Positions 52,643 through 61,907 of a stretch of 64,000 bases of DNA are shown here, in pieces. The translations under genes were made by a program, and so were the position numbers. Below the pieces are notes generated by a model. That model was not told the origin of the DNA. It was given only the letters and a program-made list of their open reading frames with translations, and made no database searches. This DNA comes from Hydrotalea sp. GTDB lineage: Bacteria > Bacteroidota > Bacteroidia > Chitinophagales > Chitinophagaceae. The number at the start of each line of letters is the position of its first letter. The stretch's first letter is position 1. The stretch covers positions 1-64,000 of the forward strand of contig DAHXOT010000049.1 in assembly GCA_027364735.1 (NCBI GenBank), given 5' to 3'.

Positions 52643-52990
52643 TTATCTAAACAAGTCATTCTCGGTATTCTTTCTATAATAAATTTTACTTTCCAAAAAC
52701 TCTTGAGTAGCTAATATAGCAGGGTTAGGCATTTTCTCGTATGCTTTTGAAATTTCAATTTGCTCCTTATTTTCATGAATTTCTTCTAAACTATCGGTAT
52801 GGCTGGCAAATTCTTCTAATTTATTATGCAACTCTTCTTTAAGAGAGATGTTAATTTGATTAGCTCTACGTGCAATTATTGATATTGATTCATATAAATT
52901 GCCCGTGAAATTTTTAATATCAACGAGACTTTTAGTTTCCACTACATTAGAGGTGTTACTACTATTAAGATGCCTTCTTAATTTGCTCAT
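52643..52990 (-). CDS. RNA polymerase omega-like subunit (RpoZ, Bacteroidota type)
   Basis: A 115-residue protein resembling the omega subunit that stabilises RNA polymerase. The recognisable part is NLYESISIIARRANQIN (residues 30-46), the conserved helix of omega; the rest is charged and helical with a C-terminal NPAILATQEFLESKIYY segment. It overlaps the bamD 3' end by 26 bases, the arrangement usual in Bacteroidota. Similarity is limited to one helix, so the name is supported mainly by motif and context. Confidence 0.75.
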   Translation of the reverse strand: MSKLRRHLNSSNTSNVVETKSLVDIKNFTGNLYESISIIARRANQINISLKEELHNKLEEFASHTDSLEEIHENKEQIEISKAYEKMPNPAILATQEFLESKIYYRKNTENDLFR

Positions 52991-53825
52991 TTTTTATTGT
53001 TTTTAAATAATTATTGGCTTGTGTTTTATATTTATTTACTTCAGATAATAATTTACTTTCTTTAAACCTTTCGTTAAAATCAGAACATTCTGAAATTACT
53101 TTTTCAAATCTTTCCGGTCTTTTATCATCTGTACTCAACTCTGCATATTTGTAATACGACTTTATTTCTTGTAATTTATACTCATCGCTTCGTTTAGAAT
53201 CGGGATAGTTTTCATTTACGGTTGAAAAGCATATCGCTGCTGCCTTAAAATATCCCAAATCATAATATAATTGTGCACTTTTAAAATCTTTATCTTCTAA
53301 TTTTTCTCTACACTTATCAATAATATCATTCGCATCTTTTACTCTTAAAGAGGTAGGATGCGTATTAATAAATGCCTGCATTAAAGCAATTGCACGCCCT
53401 GTATTCGTTTGATCTAAATCAACTTTAGGCGATTGTTTGTAAAAAGAATAAGCACGCATATATTCGCACTCTTCCGTTTTAGTACTATTTGGAAAGGTTT
53501 CTGTAAAAGTTTTGAATGTATTTTCAGCATTTGCATAATCTTTCTCATAATAGAAACAGTATGCCCATTTGTAATACATATCTTCATACTTATCAGTTCC
53601 TTTATATACTTTAAATAAATCCTCAAAGAGCTCTTGTGCTTCGTTGAACTTTTTATTTGCATAAAACTGCTCTGCCATTTTGTATTTATACTCTGCATCA
53701 TCACTTTTCAATATTCTTCCTACTGTAGAGTTTTCATGGCTATTGGCTTTTAAAATCTTGCTTATTTTATGTAAACAAGAACTTAATGTAACTATACCAA
53801 TAATAAGTAAGGCAGTTTTTCTCAT
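52965..53825 (-). CDS. bamD: Outer membrane protein assembly lipoprotein BamD
   Basis: A 286-residue lipoprotein with TPR repeats, part of the BAM complex that inserts beta-barrel proteins in the outer membrane. The signal MRKTALLIIGIVTLSSC ends in Cys17. TPR-like helices follow, with KYKMAEQFYANKKFNEAQEL, YYKWAYCFYYEKDYANAENT and YYDLGYFKAAAICF. ATG 53825 is chosen over an in-frame TTG four codons upstream because it fits the lipoprotein signal. It is cotranscribed with the omega-like gene through a 26-base overlap. Confidence 0.9.
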   Translation of the reverse strand: MRKTALLIIGIVTLSSCLHKISKILKANSHENSTVGRILKSDDAEYKYKMAEQFYANKKFNEAQELFEDLFKVYKGTDKYEDMYYKWAYCFYYEKDYANAENTFKTFTETFPNSTKTEECEYMRAYSFYKQSPKVDLDQTNTGRAIALMQAFINTHPTSLRVKDANDIIDKCREKLEDKDFKSAQLYYDLGYFKAAAICFSTVNENYPDSKRSDEYKLQEIKSYYKYAELSTDDKRPERFEKVISECSDFNERFKESKLLSEVNKYKTQANNYLKTIKNEQIKKAS

Positions 53826-53908
53826 ACAAGTTTGCAAAGGTAATTAATTGGCGGCAAATTAAGAACTGCTATGTTTTAAAAATACAAACTCTTCGTTAAG
53901 GTTAATAT

Positions 53909-53935
53909 AAAAAGCCACGGATTTCGTGGCTTTTT
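53909..53935 (-). terminator. Intrinsic terminator of the OmpA-family gene
   Basis: AAAAAGCCACG, a five-base loop and CGTGGCTTTTT form a perfect stem. On the minus strand it lies 28 bases beyond the OmpA gene stop and ends in a T-run. It also isolates bamD from the upstream gene. Confidence 0.88.
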
Positions 53936-53962
53936 ATTAATAAATTGAATAAAATAGATTTT

Positions 53963-55435
53963 TTATTGCTTAGATTTTAAGTTTGGATGAGGTGCAGGTA
54001 CTGTATTAGGACCATCTTCTACAGTTCCCATTAAATCTATTGTATTGGCATCTCCAACACCACCATCATAACTAAAAATAAATCTTCCTTCTGCAATACC
54101 TTCTTTAATAACTAAGTATTTTATTACAGCATCTACTCTATCGTAACTCAATTGTTGAGCAGCTTTGCTTGCAGTTGGATGTCCAACTACTTTTACTTTA
54201 CAATCTGGATTTGCTTTAATTTTTAAAGCAGCTGCATCTAACAATCTTTCATCTTCTTTAGATAGTTTAGCGCCTTTTTTGAAATGAATACTTGGTAAAT
54301 CGTTAAGGCTACAAACCGGTTTTGCTGTTAAGTTAGAGATTTGATCTTTTAACTCTTTGCAACATGCAGGTTCTGGGCAAGTTCCAATACCATCATTATT
54401 AACAGGGAAACACTTTTGAGGTGTTAACAATTCCTTGTCTTTATAATCAGGAACACCATCTCCATCTGTATCTTTAGAAACACCATGGCTATCAACCGGT
54501 GCACCTGCAGGAGTATTAGGTTCTAAATCGAATTGATCTGTAACGCCATCTCCATCTGCATCTGGAAGTACTACCTTAGGCATTTTCATGTGTTTAGGTG
54601 CATTCAATTCACTGTATGCATAATTATTAGGATTAATCCACCATAATGGTTGAACACGTTTAGCAAGATTTCCTAAATTGAAATTTAATTTAACAGTACC
54701 TACCCACCAAGCATCATTTCCATTGCTCCATACGCTTGTGTAAGTATCTAAATAATCGTTATTGGTAAAAGTTCCTTTTCCTTCTAAAGCCAAATTAATT
54801 TTGTTACTTATTTTAAAGGCAACCCCACCACCAATATTTACTCCAACATTGTTTTGGATTCCATTAGTACCGCTACGGCTAAATGAAGATGTTACACCAT
54901 CTTTAGTTTGTTGTAAACTTGTACTGAAAAATTCAAATCCTGTAATTAAATAAAAATTAACTGTAGGATTTCCTCTGTAATAGCTACCGGTATTTAATGA
55001 AGTAATTAAATCTGTACCAATATGAAACGAATTATTTTTATAACCATATACAGAATTTCCTCCTAACAAATTACTAGGGTTAGTATAGCCGGTTTGGTTA
55101 GAAGCACTATTCGTATAATAAGCTATATATGGGCGTAATGAAAAAGTATGACTTAATGCTTTTCTTAAAGTAACAGTAGCACCAAAACCTACCGCACTAT
55201 TAAAATCTCCAGACAAAACGGGTACTCCTAATCCAACACCCAACTCCCATTGGTCGCGGGGTTTTGCAGGATACGGAAACTGATTGTTTATAAATTCATT
55301 GTATTGTGGTATTTTTTCAACCGGAATCTTGGAACTATCATTCCAATTCCAACCCCAATCGGTGCTTGTTTGTGCATAGCTAATTGTAAAAACAACAAGC
55401 GATACAAATAATAGGGTAAACTTTTTGCTTGCCAT
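53963..55435 (-). CDS. OmpA-family outer membrane protein with calcium-binding-type repeats
   Basis: A 490-residue outer membrane protein. The signal peptide covers residues 1-21. Residues 60-265 form a predicted beta barrel with many aromatic-ended strands. Residues 290-335 hold thrombospondin type 3-like Asp-rich repeats (DADGDGVTDQFD, DTDGDGVPDYKD). A cysteine-containing linker leads to the OmpA C-terminal domain (370-475), which binds peptidoglycan, seen in IHFKKGAKLSKEDERLLDAA and QLSYDRVDAVIKYL. It ties the outer membrane to the wall and may be abundant: it has its own promoter-like sequence upstream and a strong terminator. Confidence 0.92.
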   Translation of the reverse strand: MASKKFTLLFVSLVVFTISYAQTSTDWGWNWNDSSKIPVEKIPQYNEFINNQFPYPAKPRDQWELGVGLGVPVLSGDFNSAVGFGATVTLRKALSHTFSLRPYIAYYTNSASNQTGYTNPSNLLGGNSVYGYKNNSFHIGTDLITSLNTGSYYRGNPTVNFYLITGFEFFSTSLQQTKDGVTSSFSRSGTNGIQNNVGVNIGGGVAFKISNKINLALEGKGTFTNNDYLDTYTSVWSNGNDAWWVGTVKLNFNLGNLAKRVQPLWWINPNNYAYSELNAPKHMKMPKVVLPDADGDGVTDQFDLEPNTPAGAPVDSHGVSKDTDGDGVPDYKDKELLTPQKCFPVNNDGIGTCPEPACCKELKDQISNLTAKPVCSLNDLPSIHFKKGAKLSKEDERLLDAAALKIKANPDCKVKVVGHPTASKAAQQLSYDRVDAVIKYLVIKEGIAEGRFIFSYDGGVGDANTIDLMGTVEDGPNTVPAPHPNLKSKQ

Positions 55436-55465
55436 AACTAATATTTAATTTTAAAGAATTAAGGA

Positions 55466-55499
55466 CAAATTTATTATAATTTATGTTAGAATTATCAAA
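55466..55499 (-). promoter_or_regulatory. Candidate Bacteroidota promoter of the OmpA-family gene
   Basis: On the minus strand a -7 element TAAATTTG (55466-55473) fits TAnnTTTG, and TTTG at 55496-55499 lies 22 bases upstream as a -33 element, close to the usual 19-21 spacing. The predicted transcript start would give a leader of about 25 bases. Confidence 0.5.
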
Positions 55500-55618
55500 T
55501 TTTGCAATAATTTGTTATAAACTAAGATAACTCCCCTAAATGACATTAATATTTGCCTAAACGTTGCTTACTTATAAAATATTGCAAGCACAATGGTATA
55601 TTGCATTAATTTTCTATT

Positions 55619-56581
55619 ATGCAATTAGCACGTAAGGTTATACAAACAGAACTAAACAACTTCGAAAATTACTTTAGAACGGCCATGAAAAGCCGTGTGG
55701 CACTGCTTGACAGAATTATGCAGTATATCGTAAAACGAAAAGGAAAACAAATTAGACCCATGTTTGTTTTTTTAAGTGCAAAATTAGGCGGCAATATTAA
55801 CGAAAGCTCTTACAGAGCAGCAGCTATTGTTGAGTTACTGCACACCGCCTCTTTAGTTCATGACGATGTGGTGGATGATTCTATGGAAAGAAGAGGCTTT
55901 TTTTCTATTAATGCACTTTGGAAAAACAAAATTGCTGTTTTAGTTGGCGATTATATGCTAATGAAAGCTTTACTACTTTCTGTTGATAATAAAGAATATA
56001 AAATACTACAAATTTTTGGCGATGCAGTAAAAAAAATGAGTGAGGGAGAGCTTTTGCAAATAGGAAAAACCAGAAAATTGAATTTAAATGAAGATACTTA
56101 TTACGATATAATTAAAGGAAAAACAGCTTCACTACTAGCCGCTTGCTGTGCAGCAGGTGCTTCTTCTACTTTTCCGGAAGATGAATTAATAGAAAAAATG
56201 CGACTTTTTGGCGAAAAGGTTGGAATGGCTTTTCAAATAAAAGACGACCTTTTTGATTATGGCTCTAAAAATGTTGGCAAACCCACAGGAAATGATATTA
56301 AAGAAAAAAAATTAACCCTTCCACTCATTTATACTTTAAATAACTGTAATTCTACTATTAAAAGCAAAATAATTTATATCATAAAAAACGAAAACACTAA
56401 TAAAGAAAAAATAAAATTTATTTTAAACGAGGTAGAAAAAGCCGGCGGTATTCAATATGCTACAGCGAAAATGTTTTCATTTAGAGACGAAGCTTTACAA
56501 TTACTTCACGAGTTTCCCGAATCTGATACAAGAATAGCTTTAGAAGAATTAGTACGTTATACTACCGACAGAGATTATTAG
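55619..56581 (+). CDS. Polyprenyl diphosphate synthase (trans, long chain)
   Basis: A 320-residue prenyltransferase that builds long-chain polyprenyl diphosphate, most likely for the side chain of menaquinone. The first aspartate-rich motif is HDDVVDD (Asp82, 83, 86), and the second is KDDLFDY (Asp209, 210, 213). GKQIRPMFVFLSAKLG and GDYMLMKALLL are also typical. The residues before the first motif do not carry bulky chain-stopping residues in an obvious way, so the product is probably longer than C20, but the exact length cannot be read from the sequence. It lies 106 bases before recJ. Confidence 0.94.
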   Translation: MQLARKVIQTELNNFENYFRTAMKSRVALLDRIMQYIVKRKGKQIRPMFVFLSAKLGGNINESSYRAAAIVELLHTASLVHDDVVDDSMERRGFFSINALWKNKIAVLVGDYMLMKALLLSVDNKEYKILQIFGDAVKKMSEGELLQIGKTRKLNLNEDTYYDIIKGKTASLLAACCAAGASSTFPEDELIEKMRLFGEKVGMAFQIKDDLFDYGSKNVGKPTGNDIKEKKLTLPLIYTLNNCNSTIKSKIIYIIKNENTNKEKIKFILNEVEKAGGIQYATAKMFSFRDEALQLLHEFPESDTRIALEELVRYTTDRDY

Positions 56582-56687
56582 TTTTATACTATATGCGTTT
56601 AATTGCTTACATTGTTAAATAAATTCTTTTTCACTAACTACTCTATCAGTATTTGTTACGCAAATAATACCTGCTATTAAAAAAATT

Positions 56688-58388
56688 ATGCAAAAAAGAT
56701 GGAATATATTACCTGCCGATAGAAACAAAGTTCAGGCACTTCATCTATCACTTAAAATAAGCAAAATTATTTGTAAAATTTTAGTACAAAGAGGTATTGA
56801 CAATTTCGAAAAATCAAAACATTTTTTTCGCCCTCAACTAACCGATTTGCACTCTCCATGGTTAATGAAAGATATGAATAAGGCTGTTGCAAGAATTGAA
56901 CAAGCTTTTATTCAAAAAGAAAAGATTTTAGTTTTTGGCGATTATGATGTTGATGGAACTGCAAGTGTAGCTTGCATGTTTCAATTTTTAAAACAAGTGT
57001 ACGCTAACGTAGAATTTTATATACCGCATCGGTATAAAGAAGGATATGGCATTAGCGAAGTAGGTATCAATTTTGCTCACGAAAATAATTTTAGTTTAAT
57101 CATCTCACTCGACTGTGGAATTAAAAGTGTTCAACTGGTTGCTTATGCAAAAACATTAAACATCGATTTTATTATTTGCGATCATCATTTACCCGACGAT
57201 AATGTTGTACCTAATGCCATTGCCATTCTTAATCCTAAACAAAAAGATTGTAACTATCCTTATAAAGAATTATGTGGCTGTGGTGTTGGCTTTAAACTTA
57301 TACAAGCACTTAGCGAACAATGGAATTTTGAACCCGACACCTATTTACAGTATTTAGATTTGGTAGCAACTGCTATTGCTGCCGATATTGTAGATATAAC
57401 AGGAGAAAACCGCGTACTTGCTTATTATGGGTTGAAAAAAGTAAACGAAAATCCTTGTGCGGGCATTAAAGCATTGCTACAATTAGCCCATACTGAACAA
57501 GAATTACATATCACTAATTTAGTATTTATTATTGCACCAAGAATTAATGCCGCAGGCAGAATGGATGATGGCAAAAAAGCAGTTCAATTGTTTATTGAAA
57601 AAGATTTTAATAGGGCATTAGAACTGGCAGAAATATTACACAGCGACAATACCGATAGAAAAGAGGCCGATAGCAACATTACTGAAGAAGCTTTAGCCAT
57701 GCTCGAAAAAGATACTTCATTCATAAACCGTAACACAACTGTGGTATATCAAGAGCATTGGCATAAAGGTGTTGTTGGTATTGTTGCCAGTAGATTAATT
57801 GAAAAATATTATCGCCCTACAATAGTACTTACAAAAAGTGGAGAGGTAATTGGTGGCAGTGCCAGAAGTGTTGCCGGATTTAATTTATACGAAGCAATTC
57901 ATGCTTGCAGAGAACATTTGATAGGCTATGGCGGGCATTTTGCTGCTGCCGGCTTAACCTTATTACCCGAAAATTTAGAAGCGTTTAAAAATGCATTTGA
58001 AGAAGCTGTAGAAGAACAAATAGAACCGCATTTATTGATTCCAGAAATTGTAATTGATGCGGAAATTACTTTTTCGGAATTAACGCAAAACTTTTACAAA
58101 ATCATTGCACAAATGGAGCCATTTGGCCCGGAAAATATGCGACCTGTTTTTATTGTTAAAAAAGTTGATGATACAGGTTTTAGCAAAATTGTAAAAGAAA
58201 AACACATTCGTTTCGTAGTAAAACAAAACAATATAACGCTTACAGGAATTGGCTTTAATATGGCCGATAAATTTTCGTTGCTGCAAATGAATACGCCCTT
58301 AGATATTGTTTTTACAATTGACATAAACGAATGGAATGGTGAAAAAAAATTACAATTAAAAGTAATTGATGTGAAGTTGAATGAATAA
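56688..58388 (+). CDS. recJ: Single-stranded-DNA-specific exonuclease RecJ
   Basis: A 566-residue 5'-3' single-strand exonuclease for recombination and mismatch repair. The DHH phosphoesterase motifs are FGDYDVDGTASVA near 83-95, SLDCGIKS, and CDHHLPDDN near 164. The DHHA1 domain has IAPRINAAGRMDDGKKAV and the GYGGHFAAAGLTL motif, and the OB fold ends the protein (MEPFGPENMRPVF). The length is typical. A bidirectional hairpin follows the stop. Confidence 0.96.
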   Translation: MQKRWNILPADRNKVQALHLSLKISKIICKILVQRGIDNFEKSKHFFRPQLTDLHSPWLMKDMNKAVARIEQAFIQKEKILVFGDYDVDGTASVACMFQFLKQVYANVEFYIPHRYKEGYGISEVGINFAHENNFSLIISLDCGIKSVQLVAYAKTLNIDFIICDHHLPDDNVVPNAIAILNPKQKDCNYPYKELCGCGVGFKLIQALSEQWNFEPDTYLQYLDLVATAIAADIVDITGENRVLAYYGLKKVNENPCAGIKALLQLAHTEQELHITNLVFIIAPRINAAGRMDDGKKAVQLFIEKDFNRALELAEILHSDNTDRKEADSNITEEALAMLEKDTSFINRNTTVVYQEHWHKGVVGIVASRLIEKYYRPTIVLTKSGEVIGGSARSVAGFNLYEAIHACREHLIGYGGHFAAAGLTLLPENLEAFKNAFEEAVEEQIEPHLLIPEIVIDAEITFSELTQNFYKIIAQMEPFGPENMRPVFIVKKVDDTGFSKIVKEKHIRFVVKQNNITLTGIGFNMADKFSLLQMNTPLDIVFTIDINEWNGEKKLQLKVIDVKLNE

Positions 58389-58439
58389 AATACTTGTGGA
58401 AGAAGTTCTTTTGTTGAAATTTATATTCATTACTATACT

Positions 58440-58480
58440 AAAAAAGGATAACAACTTTCGCTGTTATCCTTTAGTTTTTT
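58440..58480. terminator. Bidirectional terminator between recJ and htpG
   Basis: AAAGGATAACA, an eight-base loop and TGTTATCCTTT form a perfect stem, flanked by an A-run on the left and a T-run on the right. It sits between the convergent recJ and htpG genes and can serve both. Confidence 0.88.
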
Positions 58481-58491
58481 TCATTAAAATC

Positions 58492-60387
58492 TTACTTCAT
58501 TAACTCCACACTCCTATTAATAAAATTGGTTAACTCTGCTCCTTTTAATAAGCCTTGAGAAAGCAATGCTAAATCTGCCAAATTACGAACTTGCTTTTCT
58601 TTCTTTTCAATATCTGCTTCTTTCAATAATGCATGATAAATAGTATGATTGCCATTTACTGTTAATGTTACTTCATCGGGCATAGTAGCATAAAAAGCAG
58701 CCATGCCACCACCAACAGCACCCATATCTTTCATTCTGCGCATAAACTCCGGACGAGTAGCTACAACCGGTGCTGTATCGGCACTTAAGCCTTTTACTTC
58801 AACAGTTAAGTGTAAATCGTTCACAGGAAATTCGAATAATTTTTTTAACTCTTCGGCTTCTGCTTTACTTAATACACTATCATTACTTTCTTGCTTATCA
58901 ATTAAATTATCAACAATATCTGCATCAACACGCACAAAATGCACATTTTCCCATTTCATTTCCATATTGTTAATAAAAGCAGCATCTACCAATGTTTCCA
59001 TTTTTACAACCACAAAATTTTTAGTTTTTGCAGCTTGTATATAGGCATCTTGCTGTACGGGATCGGTTGTGTAAATAATTACGTGCTTGCCTTCTTTGTT
59101 TTTTTGTAATGCTTCGGTTGCATTTTTATATTCCTCTACAGTATAAAACTTAGCAATTGCTTTTTCTTCAGTAGTTCCATCTTCTTTAGTAATGGTTGTT
59201 GTGCTTTTATTCACTGCATCTTCCATTACCAAAAATTTATTTGCTTTTTCTAAAAACTTTTCATCAGTCATCATTCCGTATTTCACAAACAAGCCTAAAC
59301 TTTCCCACTTTTGCTCAAACTCCATTCTTTCATTTCTAAATATTTCTTCTAACTTATCAGCAACTTTTTTAGTAATATGATTATTTATTTTCTTTACATT
59401 AGGATCACCTTGTAAATAACTTCTGCTAACATTTAATGGAATATCGGGGCTATCAATTACGCCATGCAACAACATTAAAAATTCGGGAACAATATCTTTT
59501 ACTTCATCGGTTACAAATACTTGATTGCTGTATAATTGAATTTTATCTTTTTGAATTTCGTAGCTCTGCTTAATTTTCGGGAAATATAAAATGCCGGTTA
59601 AGTTAAAAGGATAATCTACATTTAAATGAATCCAGAACAAAGGCGTTTCTCCAAATGGATATAATTCTCTGTAAAATTTTTCGTAATCTTCTTTTGTTAA
59701 TTCATTGGGCTTTTTAATCCAAATAGGATTGGTATTATTGATCGATTTTTCTTCCTCATCTTTTTTCTTTTCTTCAGCAACATCTTTAAAATAAATAGGT
59801 ATTGGTAAAAATTTACAGAACTTTTCTACAATACTTTTTACTCTTTGTGCGTCTAAAAATTCTTTACTTTCTTCATTAATATGTAAAATAATTTTAGTGC
59901 CTCTTTCACGTTTTTCAACTTCATACAACTCAAACTCCGGATTACCATCGCAACTCCAAAACACTGTTGCTTCCTCATCTCTATGACTTTGCGATAGTAC
60001 TTCTACTTTTTCGCTTACCATAAATGCACTGTAAAAACCCAAACCAAAATGACCAATAATATTAGCATCTTTATATTTTTCCAAAAACTCTTCGGCACTA
60101 CTAAATGCTACCTGATTTAAATATTTATCTACTTCCTCTTTACTCATTCCTACACCACGGTCGGTAATGGTAATAGTTTTTTCTTTAGCATCTAATTCAA
60201 CATCAATTCGTAAATTTTCAATATTGGCTTTTGTTTCACCAAGGCTGGCCAATTTTTTTAGTTTTTGAGAAGCATCAACTGCATTACTTACCAATTCCCG
60301 TAAAAAAATTTCATGATCACTGTATAAAAATTTTTTAATAATGGGAAAAATGTTTTCGGTTTGAACCCTAATCTGTCCTTTTTGCAT
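58492..60387 (-). CDS. htpG: Molecular chaperone HtpG (Hsp90)
   Basis: A 631-residue Hsp90 chaperone. The N-terminal ATPase has FLRELVSNAVDASQK, ITDRGVGMSKEEV and GHFGLGFYSAFM. The middle domain includes TPLFWIHLNVDYPFNLTG and the SPDIPLNVSRSYLQGD segment that carries the catalytic Arg. The C-terminal dimerisation domain covers about 520-631. Its 5' spacer contains a copy of the dispersed repeat 37 bases before the start. Confidence 0.97.
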   Translation of the reverse strand: MQKGQIRVQTENIFPIIKKFLYSDHEIFLRELVSNAVDASQKLKKLASLGETKANIENLRIDVELDAKEKTITITDRGVGMSKEEVDKYLNQVAFSSAEEFLEKYKDANIIGHFGLGFYSAFMVSEKVEVLSQSHRDEEATVFWSCDGNPEFELYEVEKRERGTKIILHINEESKEFLDAQRVKSIVEKFCKFLPIPIYFKDVAEEKKKDEEEKSINNTNPIWIKKPNELTKEDYEKFYRELYPFGETPLFWIHLNVDYPFNLTGILYFPKIKQSYEIQKDKIQLYSNQVFVTDEVKDIVPEFLMLLHGVIDSPDIPLNVSRSYLQGDPNVKKINNHITKKVADKLEEIFRNERMEFEQKWESLGLFVKYGMMTDEKFLEKANKFLVMEDAVNKSTTTITKEDGTTEEKAIAKFYTVEEYKNATEALQKNKEGKHVIIYTTDPVQQDAYIQAAKTKNFVVVKMETLVDAAFINNMEMKWENVHFVRVDADIVDNLIDKQESNDSVLSKAEAEELKKLFEFPVNDLHLTVEVKGLSADTAPVVATRPEFMRRMKDMGAVGGGMAAFYATMPDEVTLTVNGNHTIYHALLKEADIEKKEKQVRNLADLALLSQGLLKGAELTNFINRSVELMK

Positions 60388-60423
60388 AAAAAATATTTTG
60401 TTACAAGCTTATAATAAAAAATA

Positions 60424-60450
60424 AACTGTAGTTGCGTCGCACTCTTGTAC
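60424..60450 (-). repeat. Dispersed GTGCGACGCAAC element upstream of htpG
   Basis: On the minus strand it reads GTACAAG, one base, GTGCGACGCAAC, four bases (TACA) and GTT, the same 27-base layout as the copies at 734 and 38324. It is oriented toward htpG and lies 37 bases before its start codon. Confidence 0.7.
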
Positions 60451-60515
60451 TGCAACAACAGTGGCAACAGAAAACAAACAAAGTACCAATTTTTTTTTGC
60501 TGACAGGATGACAAC

Positions 60516-60543
60516 AAAAAACCCGCTGCCTAAGCAACGGGTT
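60516..60543 (-). terminator. Terminator of the DUF5689 gene
   Basis: AACCCG-C-TGC, a CTAA loop and GCA-A-CGGGTT form a stem with one mismatch. On the minus strand it is followed by a T-run, 24 bases past the DUF5689 stop. Confidence 0.8.
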
Positions 60544-60566
60544 GGCTACTGGGGGTATAGCAAATG

Positions 60567-61898
60567 CTAGTAGCCTATAATATTTACATTTGTAATTTCA
60601 AATGTGGTAGTTTTTTTTGCTCCGGCACCATCCGAACCATCGTACCGAAATGCTATATAAAATCTCTTCCCTTTATATGCAGATAAATCAATATTTCCGG
60701 AAGAAGTATTGTTACCATAACTCGAAGCATGACCACGACTAATTATTGCCGGTAATTTTGTCCATGTAGCATTAGATGGATTATTATTTCCTGTATAATC
60801 CATACTAATTAAGGCTTGTAATGTGGCACCATTATCGTACCCATCAATGGTTTGGAAATTTAAATAAGGGTTTATAGTTGCAGCGGGAATGGTAATAGCC
60901 GGTGTAATTAACCAACTTACAATAGTTGATTGAGCAGAGCCAAAGCCCGAAATTTTTGCATACTTTGAAGTAGATGATGCAACATACCCTGTATATACTT
61001 GATTACCCACTTCTGCAATATTTTTCCATCCTGCAATATTTACAGCGGCATTATTACTTACTGATGAAAATTTTTCAGTAAAAAGATTTATAGGAACTGT
61101 ATTGGTGCATCGCGTATCGGTTAAAACCTGATCGCCTGTATCTCGAACTACCAATTGCTTATTCGCATAATAAACCGAATATATGCCCATTATTGAACCA
61201 TTTCCCTGCTGTGGTTTTACGTTTGAAAAAGTTGAGAAAGCACTAGTACGTACAGCCATAGTATGACCAATACAATTAGTTAAAGAAAGACTAACTGAAT
61301 TTTTATTTACAGATGTATCACCAAAAAATTTAGATGTATCTGCCACTACAAACTGAACATTATTTAACTGTATCAGCATACTTTGCAAAGAATCGTTTAA
61401 CTGATTAATGGCTACCGCTTTGGGAACAACAGTATTATTTAAAGTTCCTTTAATTAAATACGTATCAAATAAAGATGAAGGAATTCCATTTAGCTGAAGA
61501 TTAGACAGAGATGAACTATCTACACTTCCGCCCAGTTGAAGCATTCTTCCATAATCGCCCAACCACAATCCCTTACACTTAATAAATATTTGTCTGCCAA
61601 TAGGGTAAGATGTATATAATCCTGTACCATTTAAACTTATTGTAATACCGGCTGTAGCATCTTGAATACAAATTTGTTTATAAAAATTTCCGCTTCTATC
61701 ATCGGCTACCACAATACCCGAAATAACAATACTGTCATTTATTTTTTCAAAATTTCCGGATACATGCATTGCCCTCAAATCTTTAATTGATGTGTTGGCT
61801 ACAATATTTGGAGCAATATATTGAGGAGGTTCATCAAATTTCCGTTCACAAGAAATTAAAGTTTGAATGCTAAATAATATTAAAAAAATATTTCTCAT
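60567..61898 (-). CDS. DUF5689 lipoprotein with C-terminal choice-of-anchor-like domain
   Basis: A 443-residue surface or periplasmic lipoprotein. The signal MRNIFLILFSIQTLISC ends with Cys17. Residues 35-265 fit DUF5689, an OB-like domain seen in many Bacteroidota proteins (ISGIVVADDRSGNFYKQICI). Residues 285-443 are beta-rich and resemble the choice-of-anchor J sandwich (WLITPAITIPAATINPYLNF, YKGKRFYIAFRYDGSDG). It lies nine bases after the TonB-dependent receptor gene, the usual pairing. The substrate of the pair is not known; some relatives are linked to phosphate or nucleic acid scavenging through a neighbouring phosphatase, which is not seen here. Confidence 0.85.
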   Translation of the reverse strand: MRNIFLILFSIQTLISCERKFDEPPQYIAPNIVANTSIKDLRAMHVSGNFEKINDSIVISGIVVADDRSGNFYKQICIQDATAGITISLNGTGLYTSYPIGRQIFIKCKGLWLGDYGRMLQLGGSVDSSSLSNLQLNGIPSSLFDTYLIKGTLNNTVVPKAVAINQLNDSLQSMLIQLNNVQFVVADTSKFFGDTSVNKNSVSLSLTNCIGHTMAVRTSAFSTFSNVKPQQGNGSIMGIYSVYYANKQLVVRDTGDQVLTDTRCTNTVPINLFTEKFSSVSNNAAVNIAGWKNIAEVGNQVYTGYVASSTSKYAKISGFGSAQSTIVSWLITPAITIPAATINPYLNFQTIDGYDNGATLQALISMDYTGNNNPSNATWTKLPAIISRGHASSYGNNTSSGNIDLSAYKGKRFYIAFRYDGSDGAGAKKTTTFEITNVNIIGY

Positions 61899-61907
61899 AA
61901 CTATTTT

